From Jeotgalibacillus malaysiensis (GTDB lineage: Bacteria > Bacillota > Bacilli > Bacillales > Jeotgalibacillaceae), in NCBI GenBank assembly GCA_000818095.1, contig CP009416.1:676001-740000 (forward strand): a stretch of DNA of 64,000 nt. Direction: 5' to 3'. Shown piece after piece: positions 23,637 through 32,607 of this stretch. A program made the translations under genes and the position numbers. Position 1 is the stretch's first letter. Each line of letters opens with the position of its first letter. The notes below the pieces were generated by a model that searched no databases, was not told the origin of the DNA, and saw only the letters and a list, made by a program, of their open reading frames with translations.

Positions 23637-23966
23637 ATGTGTTTGGAAGCTACTGAACTGAACGAGCTTACGCATTGTGCGAGTGAACGTAAAAGTCATC
23701 ACTCAGAGGATATGAAGAAAAACCTTCAAACGCGTCTGAACCGGATTGAAGGACAGGTGCGCGGGATCAAGGGAATGATCGAAAAGGATACGTATTGCGA
23801 TGATGTTATTACGCAAATTGCAGCAACTCAGTCTGCACTGAACAGCGTCTCAAAGCTGCTTCTTGAAGGACACATGAAGAGCTGTATCGTGGACCGGATC
23901 CAGGAAGGCGACCTTGAAGTTGTAGATGAACTGTTAGTTACGATGAAAAGGTTAATGAAAAAATAA
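23637..23966 (+). CDS. csoR: Copper-sensing repressor CsoR
   Basis: 109-residue helical repressor that releases DNA on binding Cu(I). The ligand set C-x(n)-H-x3-C is complete: Cys54 (DTYCDDV), His79 and Cys83 (EGHMKSC). NRIEGQVRGIKGMIEKD is the family DNA-binding helix. Start uncertain: ATG at 23637 is very close to GGAGG (three bases), while TTG at 23643 has better spacing; the N-terminal 25 residues are non-conserved and include His and Cys. It heads csoR-copZ (23-base gap), then copA. The operator in its promoter indicates autoregulation. Confidence 0.93.
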   Translation: MCLEATELNELTHCASERKSHHSEDMKKNLQTRLNRIEGQVRGIKGMIEKDTYCDDVITQIAATQSALNSVSKLLLEGHMKSCIVDRIQEGDLEVVDELLVTMKRLMKK

Positions 23967-23989
23967 CACACAACCAGGAGGAATATAGC

Positions 23990-24196
23990 ATGTCTCAGGT
24001 AACATTGAATGTAGAAGGAATGTCATGTCAACACTGTGTGAAAGCAGTTGAATCAAACGTTGGAGAAATGAGCGGAGTAGACGCAGTGAAGGTTCACCTT
24101 GATCAGGGAACAGTAGATGTAAGCTACCAGGATTCATCAGTAACAGTTGATCAGATTAAAGATGTGATTGAAGACCAGGGGTATGACGTAAAATAA
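23990..24196 (+). CDS. copZ: Copper chaperone CopZ
   Basis: 68-residue HMA-domain protein with ferredoxin-like fold that carries Cu(I) to the CopA ATPase. The metal site is M-S-C13-Q-H-C16 near the N-terminus. DQIKDVIEDQGYDVK is the usual C-terminus. SD CAGGAGG precedes the ATG. It lies between csoR and copA. A GCGCAG/CTGCGC hairpin after the stop (24200-24224) may attenuate or stabilise the transcript before copA. Confidence 0.95.
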   Translation: MSQVTLNVEGMSCQHCVKAVESNVGEMSGVDAVKVHLDQGTVDVSYQDSSVTVDQIKDVIEDQGYDVK

Positions 24197-24240
24197 ATGA
24201 ATGTGCGCAGTTTATCTGCGCATTTTCTTAAGTATTTAAT

Positions 24241-24257
24241 ATACCCCATATAGGTAT
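24241..24257 (+). promoter_or_regulatory. CsoR operator before copA
   Basis: ATACCCCATATAGGTAT (24241-24257) is an inverted-repeat CsoR site 17 bp before the copA start. It mirrors the csoR-promoter operator and shows that copA has separate copper control. Its -10/-35 are not obvious. Confidence 0.8.
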
Positions 24258-24273
24258 GAGAGGAGGGTTTAAA

Positions 24274-26676
24274 ATGGCTGAAAAAGAATTAAATATTACC
24301 GGCATGACATGTGCAGCCTGCTCAACGCGGGTTGAAAAAGGCCTGAATAAAATGGATGGAATGGAAAAAGCCAACGTCAACCTGGCACTTGAACGTGCAA
24401 CAGTTTCTTATGACCCTGAAAAGCTGACCTTAAATGAGATTCAGGATAAAGTCTCAAGTCTCGGCTACGGTGTGTCGGTAAAAAAAGAAGAATTTGATAT
24501 TACAGGTATGACATGTGCAGCCTGTTCTGCACGCGTTGAAAAAGGGCTGAACCGACTTGAAGGTGTAAGGAGTGCCACTGTTAACCTTGCACTCGAACAG
24601 GCAACAGTGGAATACACAGAAGGGGTTTTGTCTGTTGAGGACATTATCGGAAGAGTAGAGAAAATCGGCTATGGCGCGACCCGTAAAGAGGACCGTGCAC
24701 CTGAAGAAGATCACCGCCAGACAGAAATCAAACGTCAGCAAAAGCGCTTTTTATTCTCACTGATTTTTGCTGTACCGTTGCTTTGGACGATGGTTGGCCA
24801 TTTTTCATTTACTGAGTGGATGTACGTACCCGATATCCTGATGAACCCATGGGTGCAAATGGCGCTTGCCACACCGGTTCAGTTTATCGTAGGTGCGCCG
24901 TTTTATACAGGAGCCTATAAAGCACTCCGTAACGGCAGTGCGAATATGGATGTACTCGTAGCGCTCGGAACGTCGGCTGCGTATTTCTACAGTGTGTATC
25001 TGGCCATACAGAGTCTGTCGATGCCTGGACACATGATGGGACTTTATTTTGAGACGAGTGCCGTTTTAATTACATTGATCGTACTTGGAAAGCTTTTTGA
25101 AGCAAAAGCAAAAGGCAGATCATCTGAAGCAATTAAAAAACTGATGGGGCTGCAGGCAAAAACGGCATTTGTCATCCGTGATGGTGAAGAAGTGGAGATT
25201 CCGCTTGAAAGAGTAAAGGCAGGAGATCTGCTTGCAGTGCGCCCGGGTGAAAAAATTCCGGTTGACGGCATCATTCGTGAAGGACAATCAGCTGTTAACG
25301 AATCAATGATTACAGGAGAAAGTGTTCCGGTTGATAAAGCAGCAGGTGATACAGTTATCGGCTCAACGATCAACCAGCAGGGATTTTTAAAAGTGGAAGC
25401 AGTCAAGGTTGGTAAAGATACTGCGCTTGCTCAAATTATTCGTGTTGTTGAACAGGCTCAGGGTTCTAAAGCGCCAATCCAGCGTCAGGCTGACCGGATC
25501 TCGGGGATCTTCGTACCAATCGTAGTCGGAATTGCAATTGTAACGTTCATCGTGTGGATCACCCTCGTATCGCCTGGTGAAGTTGCACCTGCATTAGAAG
25601 CTACAATCTCCGTGCTTGTGATTGCATGTCCGTGTGCGCTCGGTCTTGCAACGCCTGTATCGATTATGGCAGGCTCAGGACGCTCTGCTGAAGCGGGCAT
25701 TCTGTTTAAAGGTGGAGAGCACCTCGAAGCAGCTCAGGGGATTGATACTGTTGTACTTGATAAGACAGGTACTGTAACACAGGGTGAACCGGTCTTAACA
25801 GATGTAGTTCCGCTAAATAATTGGTCAGAAGAAGATCTGCTGACTTTTGCGGGGGCGGCAGAGGCAGGTTCTGAACACCCGCTGGCAAAAGCAATTGTCT
25901 CCGGAGTACGTGACCGTTACATTTCAGTGCCGGAAGCAGCTGAGTTTGAGGCGGTTTCAGGCTTTGGTATCCGTGCGATCGTAAATGAAAGAAAAGTACT
26001 TGCCGGAACAAGAAAGCTGATGCGTCAGGAAGGTGTTGAAGTGTCTGACACTGAAGAAACCATGCTGGCACTCGAAGAAAAAGGCCGCACAGCGATGCTG
26101 ATTGCAGTTGACGGTCAAATAGCGGGGATTGTAGCGGTGGCTGATACGATTAAAGAGACTTCAAAAGAAGCAGTCAGCCGCCTGAAGAAAATGGGGCTGA
26201 ACGTGATCATGATGACAGGGGATAATGAACGCACAGCCCGAGCCATTGCACATGAAGCCGGAATCGATGAAGTCATTTCTGAAGTACTGCCAGATGAAAA
26301 GGCTAAAGAAATTAATCGACTTCAGGAGCAGGGACGTACCGTTGCAATGGTCGGTGACGGAATTAACGATGCGCCGGCACTTGCAACAGCCGATACTGGA
26401 ATGGCAATCGGTACAGGTACAGACGTAGCGATGGAAGCGGCTGATATTACGCTAATCCGTGGTGATCTGAACAGCATTGCAGATGCCGTCATGATGAGCC
26501 GCAAGACGATGAAAAATATCCGCCAGAACCTGTTCTGGGCATTCGGGTATAACACGCTCGGTATCCCGATTGCAGCAGTCGGTCTACTCGCACCATGGGT
26601 AGCAGGAGCGGCAATGGCATTCAGTTCAGTATCAGTTGTGTTAAATGCACTGCGTCTTCAAAGAGTAAAACTATAA
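24274..26676 (+). CDS. copA: Copper-exporting P1B-type ATPase CopA
   Basis: 800-residue Cu(I) export pump. Two N-terminal HMA domains carry GMTCAAC motifs at residues 10-16 and 78-84. Eight membrane helices follow, with the transport-site C-P-C (452-454) in [14 protein letters not shown]. The P-domain has D496 in DKTGT, the N-domain SEHPLAKA, and the hinge MTGDN and GDGINDAP. Everything needed for activity is present and the length is normal for Bacillus CopA. ATG 24274 (SD AGGAGGG) is preferred over an ATG six codons upstream that lies inside the operator region. Copper control is by the adjacent CsoR operator. Confidence 0.96.
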   Translation: MAEKELNITGMTCAACSTRVEKGLNKMDGMEKANVNLALERATVSYDPEKLTLNEIQDKVSSLGYGVSVKKEEFDITGMTCAACSARVEKGLNRLEGVRSATVNLALEQATVEYTEGVLSVEDIIGRVEKIGYGATRKEDRAPEEDHRQTEIKRQQKRFLFSLIFAVPLLWTMVGHFSFTEWMYVPDILMNPWVQMALATPVQFIVGAPFYTGAYKALRNGSANMDVLVALGTSAAYFYSVYLAIQSLSMPGHMMGLYFETSAVLITLIVLGKLFEAKAKGRSSEAIKKLMGLQAKTAFVIRDGEEVEIPLERVKAGDLLAVRPGEKIPVDGIIREGQSAVNESMITGESVPVDKAAGDTVIGSTINQQGFLKVEAVKVGKDTALAQIIRVVEQAQGSKAPIQRQADRISGIFVPIVVGIAIVTFIVWITLVSPGEVAPALEATISVLVIACPCALGLATPVSIMAGSGRSAEAGILFKGGEHLEAAQGIDTVVLDKTGTVTQGEPVLTDVVPLNNWSEEDLLTFAGAAEAGSEHPLAKAIVSGVRDRYISVPEAAEFEAVSGFGIRAIVNERKVLAGTRKLMRQEGVEVSDTEETMLALEEKGRTAMLIAVDGQIAGIVAVADTIKETSKEAVSRLKKMGLNVIMMTGDNERTARAIAHEAGIDEVISEVLPDEKAKEINRLQEQGRTVAMVGDGINDAPALATADTGMAIGTGTDVAMEAADITLIRGDLNSIADAVMMSRKTMKNIRQNLFWAFGYNTLGIPIAAVGLLAPWVAGAAMAFSSVSVVLNALRLQRVKL

Positions 26677-26681
26677 AGGTT

Positions 26682-26721
26682 AAAAAGCCTTTCAGCGCGA
26701 TGGTTGCTGAAAGGCTTTTTG
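26682..26721 (+). terminator. Terminator of copA
   Basis: AAAAAGCCTTTCAGC pairs with GCTGAAAGGCTTTTT around a nine-base loop. Confidence 0.92.
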
Positions 26722-26750
26722 TCTGAAATGGGTGGTGTGACTTTTCGAGG

Positions 26751-26918
26751 TTGAGTGCTGTGATATTGCATTTGAGTGACGTTCCCGCTTGGTTGAGTGC
26801 AGTCACTTCCGGTTTGACTGCAGTGAACGCCAATTATCTGCGATTTGAGTGCACTAACCGCTCATCTGAGTGCACTGACACCAACCCTGACTGTCGCCAT
26901 TACCACACTCTCAGGCCA
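26751..26918. repeat. 21-bp-period degenerate tandem array B
   Basis: Seven motif starts (TTGAGTG, TTGACTG or CTGAGTG) at 26751, 26772, 26793, 26814, 26845, 26866 and 26887: intervals 21, 21, 21, 31, 21, 21. Consensus start YTGAGTGCAGT followed by a variable half. It lies between the copA terminator and the 3' end of the convergent CBS gene. Its core TTGAGTGC is shared with array E on the opposite strand. Confidence 0.8.
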
Positions 26919-26929
26919 ATCAACATCCT

Positions 26930-27337
26930 CTACGGCTGTGAAATGTCACTCAGCGTATCGCCGGCCTTATCATCCGACTGCGGATTCACAGCGAGATCTC
27001 CAAGTGAGACAAGACCAATGACCTGACCATTTTCAATTACAGGCAGACGTCGCACCTGGGCAGACGCCATCAGGTCAGCTGCATGAGCGGCAGGGGTTTC
27101 CGGTGTAACATGTATTAATTCATGTGTCATCACCTGATCCACCGTCTGATTTTTATGTTCAGCGACACCGCGGATGACAATGTCTCTGTCTGTGACCATA
27201 CCGGCCGGACTTCCGTTTTCATCAAGCACCGGCAGTACCCCGATATTATGCTCCTTCATCAGCTCAGCAGCCGTTTCCACCGTATCATTCACCTGACATG
27301 TATAAATGTCATCTGTCATTACTTCTCTAATATTCAT
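26930..27337 (-). CDS. CBS-domain protein
   Basis: 135-residue stand-alone pair of CBS domains (residues about 8-60 and 73-125), i.e. one Bateman module that typically binds adenine nucleotides. Typical elements are VMTDDIYTCQVNDTVETAAELM, IGVLPVLDENG, GMVTDRDIVIRG and RRLPVIENGQVIGLVSLGDLA. No fused effector domain, so its partner is unknown; B. subtilis has several similar proteins (YhcV type). ATG 27337 follows GGAGG by nine bases. It is convergent to copA across array B. The upstream 27338-27532 is AT-rich with no further gene. Confidence 0.87.
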   Translation of the reverse strand: MNIREVMTDDIYTCQVNDTVETAAELMKEHNIGVLPVLDENGSPAGMVTDRDIVIRGVAEHKNQTVDQVMTHELIHVTPETPAAHAADLMASAQVRRLPVIENGQVIGLVSLGDLAVNPQSDDKAGDTLSDISQP

Positions 27338-27532
27338 ACTTTCCACCTCCAAATATTGTACGCCATTATTATTTCACTGAAATGAATGTTTATACACAGA
27401 GTGAACGATTTTGAGAAATGTGTTAATTTCATTAATTTTTTTGGATATTGAGGTTAATCTATCCGTTCTGGTGGTATGATAATCGTAATGAAACTTATTT
27501 AGAAAGCTGTGTTAATGATCATGGTTTGTATT

Positions 27533-27676
27533 TGCACAGATGTTGATTGTAGCGAAAGGGGGCGACTCCAGCAGGAGAAGCGTGACAGATGAGACCCCGC
27601 AGGCGAAGCCGAGGAGGCTCATCGCACGCCCTGCGGAAAGCGTCCCCCTGTAGCGGAAATCAACAGCCAACGTTAA
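27533..27676. repeat. Palindromic intergenic repeat, copy 3 (inverted orientation)
   Basis: Reads TGCACAG..TGTTGATTGTAGCG on the left and GCGGAAATCAACAG..CCAACGTTAA on the right, i.e. reversed relative to copies 1 and 2. Core GAGACCCCGCAGGCGAAGCCGAGGAGGCTCATCG.. and GGAAAGCGTCCCCC. It shows that orientation is not fixed. Confidence 0.88.
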
Positions 27677-27780
27677 AAAGCCAAAAAAACAATCATAACC
27701 ATTAAAAAACCTGAAACTTTTTAAAAAGATGATTCGTATATTTAACCATACAGACTATATTGCGGGAGAGGTGCTCACAC

Positions 27781-27915
27781 ATGTCAAGAAACAGGGAAGG
27801 CATCAAGGAATTGATGACAAAAATGACTGAAGTAGGCGTTAAGATCACCACTACAAAATCACGTCTTGAAATACTAGAAGCTGTCAAGGAACCTCATCAG
27901 GTCTCAGGTACATGA
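27781..27915 (+). pseudogene. Short frame resembling the N-terminus of a Fur-family regulator
   Basis: 44 codons, MSRNREGIKELMTKMTEVG.. then VKITTTKSRLEILEAVKEPHQVSGT, stop TGA at 27913. The same frame continues as SAEMMKGAH before a second stop. The layout (helix, G-x-K-x-T-x-x-R-x-x-I-L-E, H-x-V-S..SAE) recalls the winged-helix start of Fur/PerR/Zur proteins, interrupted before the metal-binding half. It has a good SD (GAGAGGTG). Either a decayed Fur-type gene or a real short protein; the resemblance is by eye. A weak AAAGGT/ACCTTT hairpin follows at 27930-27960. Confidence 0.4.
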
Positions 27916-28031
27916 TCAGCTGAAATGATGAAAGGTGCTCATTGATAGAGGACCTTTTTTTATTTGAGGATTTTTGTTGTGCATAAAGGGAATATACATA
28001 TTAACGAAGCTTAGACAGAGGAGGTGCAAAA

Positions 28032-28934
28032 ATGTTTCAAAAAGCGATGCTCATTTATAACGGTAATGCCGGTCAGCGGGACGCCGAGAAGATTTTGAGT
28101 CAGACAGCACCAATTCTGGCTTCAAAGATTCCAAAGCTGTTCCTGTATCAGACGCAGAAGCCGGGAGATGCAGAACATTTTTGCCGTCAGCACGGAGAAG
28201 AAGTCGAACTTGTTATTATTATGGGCGGTGATGGGACAGTCCATGAAGCCATTAACGGTCTTGCGCCGCTTGATAAAAGACCGAGTCTTGCCATTTTGCC
28301 GGCTGGAACCTGTAATGACTTTGCAAGATCACTTGATATTCCACTGAATCTTAAGCAGGCTGCTGAGCTGATTGCATTTAGTGGAATGGAAAAAGAGGTG
28401 GATCTTGTCGCGACAGATCACCGTTACTTCAGTAATTTCTGGGGGACGGGGTTGATTGCAGCTGCTTCTGAAAGTATTGATGATGCTTCAAAAGGAATCT
28501 TCGGCAGATTAAGCTATTATATGAGTGCATTAAAAACGCTGTCTGAACAGGACCGCTTCACGTTCAGGCTGGAGTTTGATGACCGCGTGATTGAAGAGGA
28601 AGCTGTGATGCTGCTGTTCATGAATGGGAAGTCGATTGGTGCGACTGAATTTCCAATGGATTCTATTAAAATGAATGATGGACTTATCAATATACTGGTC
28701 GTGAAGGAAGCAGGTTTTACACTGCTGAAGGAAATTTTTACTGCTAAAACCTCTGTCGACTGGGAAGAGAATGAAGACACGATTACTCAATATAAAACAT
28801 CAGCCTGCAGGGTATCACTCAGTAGCACAAAAACGATCGACCTCGACGGAGAACATTATAAAGGCGAACACGATGAACTTACTGTACTTCACAACCATAT
28901 ATCTGTCATTGTCCCAACGCCTGAACCGCTATGA
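28032..28934 (+). CDS. YegS/DgkB-type lipid kinase (DAGK catalytic domain), second paralogue
   Basis: 300-residue member of the diacylglycerol-kinase catalytic family. It begins MFQKAMLIYNGNAGQ (the N-P-x-S-G loop is changed to N-G-N-A-G) and has MGGDGTVHEAINGLAPLDKRPSLAILPAGTCNDFARSL with GGDGT at 65-69. The catalytic LDGEHY segment is near residue 273. The altered first loop may reflect a different lipid substrate from the 12.3 kb paralogue. SD AGAGGAGGTG is strong. It is monocistronic, ending in a terminator shared with the convergent SEDS gene. Confidence 0.85.
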   Translation: MFQKAMLIYNGNAGQRDAEKILSQTAPILASKIPKLFLYQTQKPGDAEHFCRQHGEEVELVIIMGGDGTVHEAINGLAPLDKRPSLAILPAGTCNDFARSLDIPLNLKQAAELIAFSGMEKEVDLVATDHRYFSNFWGTGLIAAASESIDDASKGIFGRLSYYMSALKTLSEQDRFTFRLEFDDRVIEEEAVMLLFMNGKSIGATEFPMDSIKMNDGLINILVVKEAGFTLLKEIFTAKTSVDWEENEDTITQYKTSACRVSLSSTKTIDLDGEHYKGEHDELTVLHNHISVIVPTPEPL

Positions 28935-28943
28935 GATGAATAC

Positions 28944-28985
28944 AAAAAACGTGTTAAAAGCACTCAGCTTTTAACACGTTTTTTT
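28944..28985. terminator. Bidirectional terminator
   Basis: AACGTGTTAAAAG/CTTTTAACACGTT perfect 13-bp stem with A6 before and T7 after, between convergent genes. Confidence 0.92.
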
Positions 28986-30165
28986 AATTGTCATCCTCAC
29001 TCGAGAACATATACGTACGATGATGGAATTTCATTGAGAACAGCAGCCCAAGTGCAAATAGCGTTCCGATGAGCGAGCTTCCCCCGTAGCTGATCAGCGG
29101 CAGCGGGATACCCGTGATTGGCAGCAACTGAATCGTCATGCCAATATTCTGGAAGACGTGGAAGGTAATCATACTGATCACGCCTGCACACACGTACACA
29201 TTGAACTGGCTCTTCGTTTCAAGCGCCACCTTCGTTAAATGATAAATCAGCAGGAAGAATAAGCTGACGACAATGCTGGCGCCGATAAAGCCATATTCCT
29301 CACCGATTACAGCAAAAATAAAGTCTGTGTGATTATCAGGAACATATACCTGACGATCCTGATAGCCTTTACCAAAAATTTCACCTGAGCCGATCGCACT
29401 CATTGCCGTTGTCAGCTGATAAGCATCACCTGACGCATAGCTGTAAGGGTCAAGCCAGGAATAGATTCTGCGCAGCTGATAATCTTCGAAGAAACGTTCC
29501 ATTAAATCACGTCTGAAAAGAACGAGATAGATCGCTGCTGAAGCCACGACTGCAACGGATGAAAATGTCGGCAGGAGCAGCTTCCATGTGATGCCTGATA
29601 CGAGAATGATTCCGACTGTGATGGCAACAAATACAAGCATTGTACCAAGGTCAGGCTGTTCGTTGATCAGAATCAGCGGGATACCTGAGACAAGCCCGAT
29701 CTTCGCAAGCAGCCAAAGATCACTTTTTAAATCTCTGTTAACGAAAGCTTCATTATGTGAAGCTACAACTCTCGCCAGCACAATAACGGTAAAAGTTTTC
29801 ATAAACTCAGAAGGCTGTAACGTTCCGATTACAGGGAAGTTGTACCAGCTGTAAGCACCGTTTCTGTAAGGAACAATACTTTCAGGAAGCACTAATAGTC
29901 CGACTAACAAAACAATTCCAAAGCCGTATAAAAACCATGCCATTTTTCTGTACTGATCCATATCAAAGTACATCATCATCCCAATCAGCACAAATCCGGC
30001 AATATAGATCATGCCCTGCCTGATTGCAAAGTTCGTACCGACTGCAGCGTACTGACCTGTTGTCTGGGCAGAAGAAATCGCCAGTACACTTGCGATCATA
30101 AATAAAATCAACAGTGACGCAAGGGTCCAGTCAATTCTGTCTGAAAAGTGTTTATTTGTATTCAA
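28984..30165 (-). CDS. rodA: SEDS-family peptidoglycan glycosyltransferase, RodA/FtsW-like
   Basis: About 393-residue polytopic protein with ten helices that polymerises lipid II for cell-wall elongation or division with a partner bPBP. Characteristic sequences: LQPSEFMKTFTVIVLAR, NEQPDLGTMLVF, the catalytic-loop region before SAIGSGEIFGKGYQDRQVYVPDNHTDFIFAVIGEEYGFIG, and the C-terminal GIPLPLISYGGSSL. The start is probably TTG 30165 (AGGTGA five bases upstream); upstream TTG or GTG codons have poor SDs. RodA rather than FtsW is favoured because no division genes are nearby; a third SEDS type cannot be excluded. Confidence 0.87.
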   Translation of the reverse strand: MNTNKHFSDRIDWTLASLLILFMIASVLAISSAQTTGQYAAVGTNFAIRQGMIYIAGFVLIGMMMYFDMDQYRKMAWFLYGFGIVLLVGLLVLPESIVPYRNGAYSWYNFPVIGTLQPSEFMKTFTVIVLARVVASHNEAFVNRDLKSDLWLLAKIGLVSGIPLILINEQPDLGTMLVFVAITVGIILVSGITWKLLLPTFSSVAVVASAAIYLVLFRRDLMERFFEDYQLRRIYSWLDPYSYASGDAYQLTTAMSAIGSGEIFGKGYQDRQVYVPDNHTDFIFAVIGEEYGFIGASIVVSLFFLLIYHLTKVALETKSQFNVYVCAGVISMITFHVFQNIGMTIQLLPITGIPLPLISYGGSSLIGTLFALGLLFSMKFHHRTYMFSSEDDN

Positions 30166-30397
30166 TCTATTCACCTGAATTCTAATTTTTCCTCTAATAA
30201 ACAATGCTTTCAGCGTATCAGATTATTCACTGTTTCACAATTCACTAGAAGTCACAACGCTGTAAAATTGATCAATACTTTTGTCACAGCTGTCACAATT
30301 AATAGACGAATGAGTACAGAAGAAAGTTTCTTTTTCTCCTTTTTCAAACTATTTGATACAATGGAAAAATAAGAGGTTATTGTGAGGAGATGATGAC

Positions 30398-31153
30398 ATG
30401 AAAAACCAGGGCTGGATTTACCTTCACCTGAATACAGCTCAGGACTTTGCAATGTCCAGCGGGATTGATATGAAAGACTTTTATCATGCATTATCAGACA
30501 GAGTTCATCATCTGCTCCTTTTGAAGCATAAATTTGAGCAGTCTTCTTTCAATATGCATACGTATCTGGAATATGTCCACGAGCAGGAAGTGCAGGATCT
30601 GATCAAAGATGATATCCCGTCTTACGGGGAATTCTGCTGGATTGACTTTGAGGATGAAGCAGGCGTGGATGAAATGAGCGCCCAGGAGCTGGCAGAGCTT
30701 TTGTATATGGGTCACATGAAATACCACCTGAACATTCCGTTTTACAGAAAGCTGAACAACCGTTTTGTTTATCTTTCAACAGAAGACGGAATGCTGAACC
30801 GTACATACTACAAGGACTGGACAGATTTCTTTTTGATGATCGGCAAGGTCATTCCTGAAAAAATGACAGGACGTAAAAATCCAAAGCTGCTTCAGTGGAA
30901 AAAGGAAAAGCAGCTGCCGCCGATTTCAAAGGAAGTCGTGATGACGATCTCACATTTGCTGAGAGAAGGCGTCGTGATTTCGTTTCAGCATGGTGTCATT
31001 AACAAGGGGAAAGTTGAAGTGCCTGTATGGGTTGCAGGGGATTATGCCAATATGGATGACCTGCAGGAAGATATGCAGAAAAAATATAAAAGAGAGCCGT
31101 CAGCTGTGTTTTCCTACGACCGGAAAACAAAAGAGTGGTCAGCTGCGATCTGA
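30398..31153 (+). CDS. Conserved protein of unknown function, 251 aa
   Basis: Soluble protein without signal peptide or membrane helix: MKNQGWIYLHLNTAQDFAMSSGIDMKDFYHALSDRVHHLL at the start, an acidic middle (FEDEAGVDEMSAQELAELLYMGHMKYHLNIPFY), and a C-terminal part with KEVVMTISHLLREGVVISFQHGVINKGKVEVPVW. No catalytic motif is recognised. SD GTGAGGAG precedes the ATG. It is a single gene divergent from rodA. A GCACTTGC..GGTGC terminator-like hairpin with TTATTTTA follows at 31161-31190. Confidence 0.75.
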   Translation: MKNQGWIYLHLNTAQDFAMSSGIDMKDFYHALSDRVHHLLLLKHKFEQSSFNMHTYLEYVHEQEVQDLIKDDIPSYGEFCWIDFEDEAGVDEMSAQELAELLYMGHMKYHLNIPFYRKLNNRFVYLSTEDGMLNRTYYKDWTDFFLMIGKVIPEKMTGRKNPKLLQWKKEKQLPPISKEVVMTISHLLREGVVISFQHGVINKGKVEVPVWVAGDYANMDDLQEDMQKKYKREPSAVFSYDRKTKEWSAAI

Positions 31154-31203
31154 ACACACAAGCACTTGCATGAGGCAGGTGCTTATTTTAATAATAAGCT
31201 ATG

Positions 31204-31234
31204 TTGAAGTTGGCTGATGATTGCAGCTGTGCAG
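31204..31234. repeat. 31-bp remnant of the palindromic intergenic repeat
   Basis: TTGAAGTTGGCTGATGATTG is joined directly to CAGCTGTGCAG. These are the left and right ends of the about 150-bp repeat with the core removed. It reads as an internal-deletion derivative. The rest of 31235-31386 has no gene. Confidence 0.65.
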
Positions 31235-31386
31235 TAACAATAGGTGTCTTCAAAACTGCTAACAATAAATAAAGTTTGTAAGGCATCTAACAGATCTGAT
31301 TAGGGTAAAGAATTAAAATAGATAAAAGTATAGGTGGGTCTCTATAGAAAAAACGATAGCCACTTAAGAACAGGGTGATCAGTAAA

Positions 31387-32607
31387 ATGAAAAAAAGGTT
31401 AATTCTTTTAACAGGGCTTTTGCTTGCGGGCTGCAGTTCGGATGAGGCTGAACAGGAAGAGCTTGATCTTTCAGGCGCGTCATGGGAAGACATCACGGAA
31501 ACAGCAGCAGGTGAAACGGTGCGGCTTTACATGTGGGGCGGTGATCCGGGGATTAACAGCTACATAGATGACTATGCGATCCCGGCGCTGCAGGCAGAGT
31601 ACGATGTCACACTTGAGCGGATTCCGCTTGATACAAATGAAATTATTCAAAAGCTTGAGACAGAAAAGCGAGCCGATCAGCAGGAAGGAACCATCGATCT
31701 GATCTGGATGAATGGAGAAAATTTTAAGAGGGCGAAAGAAGGAGAGCTCCTTTACGGGCCGTTCGTTGACAGTATTCCGTCGTATCAGGAATATTACCAG
31801 GCGGAAGACTACGAATTTGATTTTGGTACAGCAACTGAAGGATACGAGGCGCCGTGGGGGAAGGTACAGTTCGTTTTTAACTATGACACTTCTAAAATAG
31901 ATAATCCGCCTAAAACGCTCGATGAACTGAGAACATGGATCAGCGAGAATCCGGGGCGATTTACGTATCCTGAAGCCAATGACTTTACGGGAAATGCATT
32001 TATCAGGCACGTGATGCTTGGTGAAGCGGTTGAACCGGATGCATTGCTTGGTGAACCTTATGCGCCGCTTGAAGAAGACCAGGCGAGTGCGATGTGGGAC
32101 TATTTAAATGATATTGAGTCTGATCTTTGGAGAGGCGGGGAAACGTACCCCGCTTCACTCGAGGAGCTTGACCGCCTGTACAGTCAGGGAGAAGTATGGA
32201 TGACAATGGGCTACAACGAAGCGCGCGCTGAATCGCTCGTGCGCGACGGTGTGTTCCCTGAGACGACAGAGTCATTTGTACTTGAAGACCCTGGCTCAAT
32301 TGGAAACACACACTTTTTATCGATTCCTTATAACAGTCCGAATAAAGAAGCGGCAATGGCCGCAGTGGACTTTTTCCTGAGTCCTGAAGCACAACTCGAG
32401 AAATTGCAGCCGGACTACTGGGGTGAGAGCTCACCGATTGATGTCAGCAGTCTGAGTGAAGAGCAGCGTACAGGCTTTGAGGAATTAGACCGCGGGAAAA
32501 CTGTGCTTGATGCAGAAGTGCTTGCTGATGCTTATCTTTCTGAAGTAGATGCAGGTTATGTAGAGTGGATTGAATCGGAGTGGCGTAATGAAGTGGCGGC
32601 AGACTAA
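31387..32607 (+). CDS. ABC transporter substrate-binding lipoprotein, YnjB-like
   Basis: 406-residue extracytoplasmic binding protein of the type II (ThiB/iron/polyamine-like) fold, family close to E. coli YnjB. Lipobox L-A-G-C with Cys16 (LLTGLLLAGCSSDE). Near residue 40 it has ETVRLYMWGGDPGINSYIDDYAIP, typical of YnjB, then IDLIWMNGENF, EAPWGKVQFVFNYD and NTHFLSIPYNSPNKEAAMAAVDFFLSPEAQLEK. The ligand is unknown. ATG 31387 follows AGGGTGATC; a GTG start four codons earlier is less well placed. First gene of a six-gene same-strand run (importer, membrane protein, lipid synthase); it overlaps the next start by 20 bases. Confidence 0.85.
   Translation: MKKRLILLTGLLLAGCSSDEAEQEELDLSGASWEDITETAAGETVRLYMWGGDPGINSYIDDYAIPALQAEYDVTLERIPLDTNEIIQKLETEKRADQQEGTIDLIWMNGENFKRAKEGELLYGPFVDSIPSYQEYYQAEDYEFDFGTATEGYEAPWGKVQFVFNYDTSKIDNPPKTLDELRTWISENPGRFTYPEANDFTGNAFIRHVMLGEAVEPDALLGEPYAPLEEDQASAMWDYLNDIESDLWRGGETYPASLEELDRLYSQGEVWMTMGYNEARAESLVRDGVFPETTESFVLEDPGSIGNTHFLSIPYNSPNKEAAMAAVDFFLSPEAQLEKLQPDYWGESSPIDVSSLSEEQRTGFEELDRGKTVLDAEVLADAYLSEVDAGYVEWIESEWRNEVAAD

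Noticed and set aside
26751..26918. CRISPR array (also considered for the other 21-bp arrays)
   Set aside because: Units are contiguous with no repeat/spacer division, too short and too degenerate, and no cas genes are present.
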